A stretch of 64,000 bases of DNA. It comes from Anderseniella sp963700885. Lineage in GTDB: Bacteria > Pseudomonadota > Alphaproteobacteria > Rhizobiales > Aestuariivirgaceae. Below are positions 36,843 to 44,253 of this stretch, piece after piece. Made by a program: the position numbers and the translations under genes. Within the stretch, counting starts at the first letter, position 1. Every line of letters begins with the position of its first letter. The stretch covers positions 248,001-312,000 of the forward strand of contig CAVOZJ010000020.1 in assembly GCA_963700885.1 (NCBI GenBank), written 5' to 3'. The notes beneath the pieces were generated by a model. That model saw nothing but the letters and a program-made list of their open reading frames with translations. It did no database searches and was not told where the DNA came from.

Positions 36843-37751
36843 CTACATTGCCCCGGCAATCAGCGCTGGCTGGGCGATTCCAGCCAGTTTGCATGTCTGG
36901 CCGACCAGGTCGGGGCGGTTCATGGAGTAAATATGAACGTGATCGACTCCCTGCGCCGACAGTTGCATGATCTGTTGTGCCGCCAGCTCACAGGCACGCG
37001 CTTTATGCTGGCTGGTATGCGGTGCCAGTCCATCAAACACGGCATGAAAATGATCCGGGATGCGCGCCTGGCACTTGGCTGCAAAACTCGCCACTTTTGC
37101 GAAATCATGAATTAGCAGGATGCCGGGTATGATCGGCTGATAGATGCCGCTGGCCCGAACTTGCTCCAGAAAATGAAAATAGTCGCGGTTGTCAAAAAAG
37201 AATTGTGTTATGGCGGCCTTGGCACCGGTTGCCAGTTTGGCTTTCAGGTTGGCAATGCAGGCATGGAGGGAACCGGATGCCGGGTGGACTTCAGGGTATG
37301 CGGCAACATAGGTGTCAAGGCCACCGCGGGCAATCAGGGCAGCAGCCAGATCGGTACCATTTTCATAACCATCGGGATGGGGTTTATAGGGCCCGGATAT
37401 GCCGGGCATGTCGCCGCGCAATGCCAGTATGCCCTTTACGCCCTGTGCAGCGTATCTCTCAATTACAACATCGGTCTGTACACGGGATTGACCTGCACAT
37501 GTCAGGTGCCCAACCACATCCAGCCCATCAACGCCCAGTAGTTGCCCCACTGTGCCGAATGAGGCCTGATGACTGCTTCCGCCTGCGCCGTAGGTAACAG
37601 AAGCAAACAGCGGGTCGTAGCTGCGCATGACGTGGGCGAGTTCAACCATGCCATCACTTTGCATGGTTGAGCGGGCCGGAAACACTTCAAACGAGACCCG
37701 CGGGCTGCCACCAGGCGAGAAACTGCCGGAAACCGGAGAGACAATCGACAT
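36843..37751 (-). CDS. metF: Methylenetetrahydrofolate reductase family protein
   Basis: FAD-dependent barrel enzyme of 302 residues interconverting methyl-THF and methylene-THF. Motifs: RVSFEVFPARSTMQ, LFASVTYGAGGSSH, VVGHLTCAGQSR and GVKGILALRGDMPG, with FFDNRDYFHFLEQVR in the second half. In this operon the oxidative direction, feeding methyl groups from demethylation into the C1 pool, is likely, though it may also serve methionine synthesis. The frame is open to 37805, but ATG 37751 has GGAGAA before it and the palindromic operator lies directly upstream, so the longer reading would run through the operator. It is the first gene of a four-gene operon. Confidence 0.88.
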   Translation of the reverse strand: MSIVSPVSGSFSPGGSPRVSFEVFPARSTMQSDGMVELAHVMRSYDPLFASVTYGAGGSSHQASFGTVGQLLGVDGLDVVGHLTCAGQSRVQTDVVIERYAAQGVKGILALRGDMPGISGPYKPHPDGYENGTDLAAALIARGGLDTYVAAYPEVHPASGSLHACIANLKAKLATGAKAAITQFFFDNRDYFHFLEQVRASGIYQPIIPGILLIHDFAKVASFAAKCQARIPDHFHAVFDGLAPHTSQHKARACELAAQQIMQLSAQGVDHVHIYSMNRPDLVGQTCKLAGIAQPALIAGAM

Positions 37752-37762
37752 ATGCATTCTCC

Positions 37763-37782
37763 ATATAAAGACATCTTTATAT
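37763..37782. promoter_or_regulatory. 20-bp palindromic operator before metF
   Basis: ATATAAAGA-CA-TCTTTATAT with perfect 9-base arms, ending 11 bases before the metF start codon, where bound protein would block the ribosome-binding or promoter region. It differs from the operator at 11073-11092 only in one symmetric position and the centre. An ArsR-type (SahR-like) repressor of methionine-cycle genes is the best candidate binder, by analogy. Confidence 0.78.
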
Positions 37783-37833
37783 ATTGAATTACACTGTACG
37801 GTCAAGTGCCTGCCGGGAGACCGTATATGGCGT

Positions 37834-38244
37834 CTAACGCATGACCAGTACCGGACATTGCGCGTGTCGCACTACCCGGCCGGCAGTGGAGCCCAGGAAA
37901 TAATCAGCCATGCCGGGTTTGTGGGAACCGATGATAATCAGGTCGGCGCCATGTTCAGTTGCCGCTTCGAGTATTGCTGTGCCCGCAGAGCCGTGCCGGA
38001 GGTCGACAGGGCCGGTTACGCCATTGTCCTTTGCCAGTTTTTCAAGTTCCGCCTTTGCCCATTTGTGGGTTTTGTCCAGCAATTCTCCGGATATCTCAAC
38101 CGCTGCATATGCCGGTATATCATGCACCACATGGGTAATTGCGATCTTGGCGGAATCGCCCCCGATTTGCTTCGCCAATTTTATCATTTGTGCCCCGAGT
38201 TCGTTGTGCGACAGATCAACTGGAACAAGTATCTTCCTGAACAT
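37834..38244 (-). CDS. Universal stress protein (UspA family)
   Basis: A 136-residue nucleotide-binding stress protein with KILVPVDLSHNELG at the N-terminus and the ATP-binding signature near the end, IIIGSHKPGMADYFLGSTAGRVVRHAQCPVLVMR (G-x2-G-x9-G-S/T type). Members respond to starvation or low oxygen. A near-perfect FNR-type box lies 77 bases before its start. It is on the same strand as the metF operon, 82 bases upstream, separated by the metF operator. Confidence 0.88.
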   Translation of the reverse strand: MFRKILVPVDLSHNELGAQMIKLAKQIGGDSAKIAITHVVHDIPAYAAVEISGELLDKTHKWAKAELEKLAKDNGVTGPVDLRHGSAGTAILEAATEHGADLIIIGSHKPGMADYFLGSTAGRVVRHAQCPVLVMR

Positions 38245-38321
38245 GGCAAATGCCCTTTCTTTTTGTTGCTAAATTGGCGTTTTACTCAAACAATAAATGG
38301 CACAGCTGACGGTAAGGCGGT

Positions 38322-38335
38322 TTGATCCAGATCAT
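38322..38335. promoter_or_regulatory. FNR/FixK-type box
   Basis: TTGATCCAGATCAT matches 13 of 14 positions of the TTGAT-N4-ATCAA consensus bound by FNR, FnrL and FixK proteins. It lies 77 bases upstream of the usp start and 118 bases upstream of the MttB-3 start, in the spacer between these divergent genes. Low-oxygen activation of usp genes through such boxes is common. Whether MttB-3 is also affected is unknown. Confidence 0.65.
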
Positions 38336-38453
38336 CCGGTGTTGGTCAGCGGTGGTCGCTAATTGAACAAATCTGGACGCATCATCCGAAGAAGCCTTCT
38401 GGTATTGAGCCTAACAACATAGCTGGATTTACTCAACGAGTGGAAAGTCTGTC

Positions 38454-40028
38454 ATGTCTGCTGAAACCGATGCACCATCTGACGCGTCACCAGCACGCCG
38501 TAGCCGCAGAGGTGGTGGCGGCGGTGCTGAAGGTCGCAGGGCCGCGCGTCTTGGCGGCAGTATCCAGGCGTTTAGCTATATCAGGCGCCAAATCCCGCTG
38601 TATGAAGTTCTGGGAGAGGAAGGCCTGTCCCTGATCGAGAAAAACTGCGAGACAGTTTTGCAGGAAGTTGGTATCGATTTTCGAGACGATCCCGAAGCGC
38701 TGGACATGTGGAAGGCTGCAGGAGCGGATGTAAAAGGCGAACGGGTCCGGTTTCCCAGGGGCCTTGTGAAAAAGCTGATCAAGACAGCACCAGCACAATT
38801 TACCCAGCATGCACGCAACCCGGACAGAAACGTGGAAATCGGAGGCAACAACACCGTGTTCGCTCCGGTCTACGGCCCGCCCTTTGTACGTGACCTGGGC
38901 GGAGGGCGGCGTTATGCAACCATTGAAGATTTTCGCAATTTTGTGAAGCTGGCCTACACGGCCCCGGCCATGCATCACTCCGGCGGCACGGTTTGTGAAC
39001 CTGTGGATATCGCGGTCGCCAAGCGGCATCTCGATATGGTGTACAGTCATATTCGCTATTCAGACAAACCGTTCATGGGCTCCGTTACTGCCCCGGAACG
39101 GGCTGAAGACAGCGTTGCAATGGCCAAGATGGTTTTCGGCGATGATTTCGTTGACAACAATTGTGTGCTGATCAACCTGATCAATGCGAATTCGCCGATG
39201 GTATTTGACGACACCATGGTGGGTGCGCTCAAGGTGTATGCGCGGGCCGGGCAGGCAACTGTTGTATCGCCTTTTATCCTGGCGGGTGCGATGTCGCCGG
39301 TTACGGTGATTGGCACCCTGACACAAATTCTGGCTGAAGCATCTGTGGGGATTGCGTTTTCACAACTTTGCCGTCCCGGGGCACCGGTGGTGTTTGGGAC
39401 CTTTGCCTCTTCCATGTCCATGCAATCTGGCGCGCCGACATTTGGAACTCCTGAGCCGGCGCTCGTACTGTTTGGTGCAGGGCAGCTAGCCCGCAGAATG
39501 GGGGTTCCCTTCCGGTCCGGTGGTTCGCTTTGCGCCTCAAAACTGCCTGACGCGCAGGCTGCCCATGAAAGTTCCAACACGGTTTTCCCGGGCGTACTGG
39601 CCGGTGTCAACTTCATGCTTCACGCGGCCGGCTGGCTGGAAGGCGGGCTGGTATCCAGCTATGAGAAGTTCATAATTGACTGTGATCAGTTGTCAATGAT
39701 GCAACGCTTTGCCGGAGGTATAGACCTGAGTGAAAATGGTCAGGCCATGGATGCTATTGCTGAAGTCGGGCCAGGCAGCCACTATCTGGGTTGTAACCAC
39801 ACCCAGCACAATTTTGAGGACGCGTTCTGGCGCTCCGGCATCGCGGACAACAATTCATTTGAACAATGGCTGGCGGACGGCTCTATGGATGCGGCCCAAC
39901 GTGCCAACGCGATCTGGAACAGACAACTCAGGGAGTATGTTGCACCAGATCTTGATCAGGCCATCGACGAGCAACTCACTGCATTCATCGATCAACGCAA
40001 GGCCGTTCTGCCGGACAGCGTGTCCTGA
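38454..40028 (+). CDS. MttB-family corrinoid methyltransferase (non-pyrrolysine), copy 3
   Basis: A 524-residue MttB family protein. An Arg/Gly-rich leader (SPARRSRRGGGGGAEGRRAA) precedes QAFSYIRRQIPLYEVLGEEGL and the barrel, with LAGAMSPVTVIGTLTQILAEA, QSGAPTFGTPEP, CASKLPDAQAAHES and AEVGPGSHYLGCNHT. The frame contains no amber codon. It should demethylate a quaternary or methylated amine onto the shared corrinoid protein. It stands alone, followed 277 bases later by a peptide/amine-type binding protein gene, which may import its substrate. The ATG follows GGAAAG. Confidence 0.88.
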   Translation: MSAETDAPSDASPARRSRRGGGGGAEGRRAARLGGSIQAFSYIRRQIPLYEVLGEEGLSLIEKNCETVLQEVGIDFRDDPEALDMWKAAGADVKGERVRFPRGLVKKLIKTAPAQFTQHARNPDRNVEIGGNNTVFAPVYGPPFVRDLGGGRRYATIEDFRNFVKLAYTAPAMHHSGGTVCEPVDIAVAKRHLDMVYSHIRYSDKPFMGSVTAPERAEDSVAMAKMVFGDDFVDNNCVLINLINANSPMVFDDTMVGALKVYARAGQATVVSPFILAGAMSPVTVIGTLTQILAEASVGIAFSQLCRPGAPVVFGTFASSMSMQSGAPTFGTPEPALVLFGAGQLARRMGVPFRSGGSLCASKLPDAQAAHESSNTVFPGVLAGVNFMLHAAGWLEGGLVSSYEKFIIDCDQLSMMQRFAGGIDLSENGQAMDAIAEVGPGSHYLGCNHTQHNFEDAFWRSGIADNNSFEQWLADGSMDAAQRANAIWNRQLREYVAPDLDQAIDEQLTAFIDQRKAVLPDSVS

Positions 40029-40095
40029 CAATTTGATATACCAATTTGCCGATTTATCGTATGAATCTTCAAAAGCGTCAATTCGTGTCTTCAAT

Positions 40096-40111
40096 CGACA
40101 CGTAAGTGTCG
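40096..40111. other. Small hairpin after MttB-3
   Basis: CGACAC-GTAA-GTGTCG, perfect 6-base arms with a GTAA tetraloop, 67 bases after the MttB-3 stop. No T-run follows, so it may be an RNA-stabilising or Rho-associated element and not an intrinsic terminator. Further on, 40208-40225 holds a second stem (CACC/GGTG with GGG/CCC). Confidence 0.4.
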
Positions 40112-40305
40112 CTTATGGGGGGTGTCATGCCTTGTGCCAACCTGTCATGATTTTAACTGGAAACTTCTACCGTCAGAGGGTAGGCAATTTCGGTATACGG
40201 TCTTGCACCGGGAAACCCGGGTGATAGGCTATGGAATAGCGTGGTGCGATGCTGTTAAGTCCGCATCTGCCTGTATTGTGTAACTTCGGGAGGAGAAATC
40301 AAATA

Positions 40306-41973
40306 ATGTCTACCAAAGAAAATATCTGGATTCCAAAGCTCAAGCAGCAACTGGCTGACAAGCTTATCAACCGCCGCGAGTTTGTGCGGTATTCGGCATT
40401 GCTCGGAATGTCGGCAGGTGCCGCCTACATGTGGGCCGGCAAGATCACCGGTCAGCCTATCGCAGCCCCTGCGCGTGCGGCTGAGATGCCAAAGGGCGGT
40501 ACGTTGAAAATCGCCATGCGTGTGCCGAAGATCAACAGCCCGCACACGTTCTCATGGATTTATGACTCCAACATCACCCGCCAGATGGTGCGCTACATGA
40601 CCCGCACCGGCGTTGACAATGTCACCCGTCCGGATCTGGCCTCATGGTCGGCCTCCGATGATCTGAAATCCTGGACATTCACTGTCAACGACGAAATTGA
40701 ATGGTTCAAGGGCGGTAAGCTGACGGCTGAGCAACTTGCCTGGAATATCAGGCATTGCCTCGACCCGGCAACCGGTTCGTCTGTCGTGGGTCTGATGAAG
40801 GGCTACATGCTCAACGAGATCGATTCCGGCAAGAAGGACGACAAGGGCGAGGCGGTCATGACCACTGAACTGTGGGATGCCAATGCCATCGAAGTCAAGG
40901 ATGACAAGACACTCGTGCTGAATCTCAAGGAAGCCCAGGTCGCAGTACCGGAACATTTGTTCCATTATCCGTTTGCGATTCTCGATCCGGCTGAAAACGG
41001 TGAGTTCGGTCTCGGTTCCAACGGCCATGGCGACTTTGAACTGGCGGAATTCGAAGTGGGCCGCAAGGCGATCCTGAAAAAACGCCCGAATTCCAAAGCC
41101 CACCTGGACACTGTGGAATTTGTTGACCTCGGTGATAACACGGCAGCGTCTGCAGCCGCCGTTCAATCCAAGCAGGTGCACGGCGATTATGAAGGCAATG
41201 TGGAACAGTATGACCTGTTCAAGGCCATGGATCATATCGATATCTATGCTACGACAACGGCCTCCACTGCTGTCGTGCGCATGCAGATTGACCAGAAGCC
41301 ATTTGATGATCCGAAGGTCCGCAAGGCCATGCGCCTGGCATGTGACGTGGCCAAGACCACTGAAATTGCTGTTGGTGAACTGGGTACAACCGCTGAACAC
41401 CACCATGTCTGTCCGATCCATCCGGATTACAAAAAGCTGCCGGTAATGGCGCGTGATGTGGAAGCTGCCAAGAAACTGCTGGCAGATGCAGGTCATCCCG
41501 ATGGCATAGATGTGGAAATCGCTCTCAAGCCCGATCCTGCCTGGGAACTGGCCGTGGTCGAAGCCTGTGTTGAGCAATGGAAGGATGCCGGCATCCGCGT
41601 CAAGATGAATGTGCTGCCGTCCGCCAAGTTCTGGGATGTCTGGGACAAGGTGCCGTTCGGCTTTACGTCATGGGCGCACAGGCCGCTTGGATTTATGGTG
41701 CTGGGCCTGGCCTATCGTTCCGGCGTGCCATGGAACGAAACCCACTATTCCAATGCTGAATTTGATGAAATCCTGACCCAGGCTGAAGGCACTCTCGATA
41801 TTGCCGCGCGAACTGAACTGATTGGCAAGCTTGAAGCCATCATGCAGGAGGATGGACCGATTGCGCAGCCACTGTGGCGCAAACTGTTCATTCCGATGGA
41901 CAAGAAGGTGAAGGGCTTTGCCATTCACCCGACTCGTTACTTCTTCTGTGAAGAATACGCTATCGAAGCCTGA
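40306..41973 (+). CDS. ABC solute-binding protein, family 5 (DppA/OppA-like), Tat-exported
   Basis: Periplasmic binding protein of 555 residues. The N-terminus has a twin-arginine signal (NRREFVRYSALLGMSAGAA) and is longer than a Sec signal. Mature domains carry GGTLKIAMRVPKINSPHTFSW, KSWTFTVNDEIEWFKGGKLTA and a late RTELIGKLEAIMQEDGPIAQPLW, all typical of SBP_bac_5, which bind peptides, amines, sugars or nickel. No permease or ATPase genes of this type are adjacent, so it must use components encoded elsewhere. The ATG at 40306 follows GGGAGGAG. A strong terminator closes the gene. Confidence 0.87.
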   Translation: MSTKENIWIPKLKQQLADKLINRREFVRYSALLGMSAGAAYMWAGKITGQPIAAPARAAEMPKGGTLKIAMRVPKINSPHTFSWIYDSNITRQMVRYMTRTGVDNVTRPDLASWSASDDLKSWTFTVNDEIEWFKGGKLTAEQLAWNIRHCLDPATGSSVVGLMKGYMLNEIDSGKKDDKGEAVMTTELWDANAIEVKDDKTLVLNLKEAQVAVPEHLFHYPFAILDPAENGEFGLGSNGHGDFELAEFEVGRKAILKKRPNSKAHLDTVEFVDLGDNTAASAAAVQSKQVHGDYEGNVEQYDLFKAMDHIDIYATTTASTAVVRMQIDQKPFDDPKVRKAMRLACDVAKTTEIAVGELGTTAEHHHVCPIHPDYKKLPVMARDVEAAKKLLADAGHPDGIDVEIALKPDPAWELAVVEACVEQWKDAGIRVKMNVLPSAKFWDVWDKVPFGFTSWAHRPLGFMVLGLAYRSGVPWNETHYSNAEFDEILTQAEGTLDIAARTELIGKLEAIMQEDGPIAQPLWRKLFIPMDKKVKGFAIHPTRYFFCEEYAIEA

Positions 41974-42001
41974 TTGTTCCGATTGCAAGACATTGGTCGA
42001 G

Positions 42002-42035
42002 CGCCCTTCCGGAATATCGGGAGGGCGTTTTTTTT
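42002..42035 (+). terminator. Rho-independent terminator
   Basis: A 10-pair stem (CGCCCTTCCG / CGGGAGGGCG, one G-T pair) with loop GAATAT, directly followed by eight T. It lies 28 bases after the stop codon of the binding protein gene and cleanly separates it from the SABATH operon. Confidence 0.93.
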
Positions 42036-42115
42036 ATTGTCTGGTCGCATAAACCAAGGGACATTAGTGTTCGGGAAAATTGTACCGCCACAAGAACCAG
42101 AACAGGGAGATCTGC

Positions 42116-43231
42116 ATGAACAGGGCGTCTGGAACCGCCGGATTTATGGCCATGAAGGGCGATGGCTACTATTCCAAAGCTACTATTGGCGCCAAGCATG
42201 TCATGGACAAGGCGGCCAATCTTGTCCTGGAAGCCATCGATCGCATGGACCCGGCCGACGATGGCAGCATATTTCGCGCAACCGACATGGGCGCGGCAGA
42301 CGGCGGCACTTCAGTTGATCTCTGGCGGCGGGTATTGTCCGACGTACGCGCACGTGTACCGTCCCGCCCTATCGAAATGACCTATACCGATCTTCCACGC
42401 AATGACTTTGCGCAGGTTTTCCGCATGATCCATGGCCAGACTGCTACAAAGAGCTACTACCCGGAGATCGATGATCTGTACGTGTTCGCGTCGGGCACAT
42501 CTTTCCATCAGAACATTTTTCCCGCCCGGACGCTTGACCTCGGGTTTTCAGCAACCGCGTCACATTACATCTCTTCGACGCCTTGCAATATTTCAGGTCA
42601 CGTGCACATGGTCGGCGCAAGTGGCGCCGAGCGTGAAGCGTTTGCAAAACAGGGAGCGGCCGACTGGGAAACCATGTTGCTGCAGCGTACCCGGGAATTA
42701 AAGCCCGGCGGCAGGTTGTGCCTTTTCAACTTCGGCATTGATGAGGAAGGCAGATATCTTGGCGAAACTGGCGGCGTCAACATGTTTGACACCTTTAACA
42801 GGTTTTGGATGGAGCTTGCTGATGATGGCGTTATCACCCGGCAGGAGTATCTCAATACCAATTTTCCGCAACATTATCGTACTGTTGAAGAGTTTACCGC
42901 TCCTCTGAATGACAGGAATAATCCGGTCTACAGGGCTGGTCTGAGACTGGAGCATATTGAGACGCGCGTGGTGCGCTGCCCGTTCGAACAGGACTTTACC
43001 GAAAATCACAGGGATGCCGCCCGGTTTGCAGTGGAGTATTTGCCAACGCTCAGATCGTGGTCGGAAGCCACCTTCCTGGGAGGACTTGATGCAGCCCGTG
43101 ACGGGGTCAGTCGTGAAGCCATCATGGATGAATTTTATGGGCGCTATCAGAAGAGCGTCGCTGCAACCCCGCAAGGTCATGCAATGGATTACGTGCACGC
43201 CTATCTGATTTGCCGCAAGGTTGCCGGGTAA
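42116..43231 (+). CDS. SABATH-family SAM-dependent methyltransferase (Methyltransf_7)
   Basis: A 371-residue methyltransferase of the SABATH family, best known from plants (salicylate, jasmonate and benzoate carboxyl methyltransferases, caffeine synthase). The family start MKGDGYYSKATIGAKHVMD corresponds to the plant motif with M-x-G-G-x-G-x-x-S-Y. The SAM site follows in RATDMGAADGGTS, and SSTPCNISGHVHM and LKPGGRLCLFNFGID match later motifs. It would methylate a carboxylate or nitrogen of a small molecule. It heads an operon with an Ldh_2 dehydrogenase (TAATG overlap) and an FAD oxidase. The start at 42116 follows CAGGGAGA. The substrate is unknown. Confidence 0.78.
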   Translation: MNRASGTAGFMAMKGDGYYSKATIGAKHVMDKAANLVLEAIDRMDPADDGSIFRATDMGAADGGTSVDLWRRVLSDVRARVPSRPIEMTYTDLPRNDFAQVFRMIHGQTATKSYYPEIDDLYVFASGTSFHQNIFPARTLDLGFSATASHYISSTPCNISGHVHMVGASGAEREAFAKQGAADWETMLLQRTRELKPGGRLCLFNFGIDEEGRYLGETGGVNMFDTFNRFWMELADDGVITRQEYLNTNFPQHYRTVEEFTAPLNDRNNPVYRAGLRLEHIETRVVRCPFEQDFTENHRDAARFAVEYLPTLRSWSEATFLGGLDAARDGVSREAIMDEFYGRYQKSVAATPQGHAMDYVHAYLICRKVAG

Positions 43232-44241
43232 TGAAAAAGACCACTGTTACCATGGGAATTGAAAATGCCCGCAGACTTGCACTCAGGGCACTTGTCAGGT
43301 CAGGCGCGGCGCGCGCCAATGTACGCTACCTAGCAGACGCCGTTATTGATAGCGAGCTTGTCGGAATGCCAGGCCATGGATTTTTCTGGTTACCCGTTTA
43401 CTGCTCGCATCTCAAATGTGGCAAGGTTGATGGCGCAATCAAGCCGGTTGTTGCCCGGTTATCGCCGGTAGCGTATCGTGCGGACGCCGGTTCCGGATTT
43501 GCACATCCGGCAATCGAAAAGGGGTTCGCCAAAATCATTCCTGCGGCGAAAAAGTATGGCATTGCCGCGCTTACCATTACCAATTCCTATAATTGCGGCC
43601 GGCTTGGCGGGCACACCGAGCGTATTGCCCGCGAAGGTTTACTGGCGATGGGCTTCACCAATGCGCCTGCCTCGATAGCCCCTCCCGGTGGCATCAGGGC
43701 AGTTATCGGCACAAACCCGGTTTCTATTGCCGCGCCTGACGGCAGGGGTGGCGTTGGCTATGTCATAGATCAGTCGTCTTCGGTGGTCGCCAAGTCGGAA
43801 GTCATGCGGCATGCCGCACGCGGTGATGAAATTCCACTTGGCTGGGCGCTGGACGTTGATGGCAACCCGACCAGCGATCCCAAACAGGCTGCCACCATGG
43901 CTCCAGCGGGAGGTTACAAGGGGTTCGGTCAGGGTCTGATGGTGGAGACCATGTCATCGCTGATGAGTGGCGCGCAACTGGGCAGCGCAATGTCGCCCTT
44001 TGCAACCGATGCCGGCGGGCCCTGCAATTCGGGACAGTTCTTTCTCGCGCTAGACCCTGCCGGATTTTCGGCGGGTCTGTTTGCTGAACGTTTTGCAGAG
44101 CTTGCGGGATCGATCACGGCACAGCAAGGCGCGCGCTTGCCCGGTTCGAGCCGTTTGGCAACACGAAAAGAGAGTCTCGCCCGTGGCACCATTGAGGTCG
44201 ACCGGGACCTGCTGAAGCGGGTGCGTGATTGCACACGCTAG
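43231..44241 (+). CDS. Ldh_2 / YlbC-type NAD(P)H dehydrogenase (malate/lactate or N-methyl-amino-acid type)
   Basis: A 336-residue enzyme of the malate/L-lactate dehydrogenase family with a non-Rossmann NAD(P) fold. Motifs: GHGFFWLPVYCSHLKCG, the His/Asn-containing NSYNCGRLGGHTERIA, IGTNPVSIAAP, YVIDQSSSVVAKSEV and GGYKGFGQGLMVE. Relatives reduce 2-keto acids, diketogulonate or piperideine-2-carboxylate, and DpkA-type members make N-methyl amino acids from keto acids and methylamine. Given nearby methylated-amine genes, the last is an attractive but unproven reading. Its start overlaps the SABATH stop by one base; an upstream in-frame ATG at 43210 would overlap further. Confidence 0.82.
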   Translation: MKKTTVTMGIENARRLALRALVRSGAARANVRYLADAVIDSELVGMPGHGFFWLPVYCSHLKCGKVDGAIKPVVARLSPVAYRADAGSGFAHPAIEKGFAKIIPAAKKYGIAALTITNSYNCGRLGGHTERIAREGLLAMGFTNAPASIAPPGGIRAVIGTNPVSIAAPDGRGGVGYVIDQSSSVVAKSEVMRHAARGDEIPLGWALDVDGNPTSDPKQAATMAPAGGYKGFGQGLMVETMSSLMSGAQLGSAMSPFATDAGGPCNSGQFFLALDPAGFSAGLFAERFAELAGSITAQQGARLPGSSRLATRKESLARGTIEVDRDLLKRVRDCTR

Positions 44242-44253
44242 GACGCTGGTCTG

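Noticed and set aside
27312..40028. Possible pyrrolysine (amber read-through) MttB genes
   Set aside because: All three MttB frames run full length without an internal TAG, so pyrrolysine is not needed.
40029..40305. Possible riboswitch before the family 5 binding protein gene
   Set aside because: Two small stems are visible, but no cobalamin, glycine or SAM riboswitch core can be recognised; no clear expression platform.
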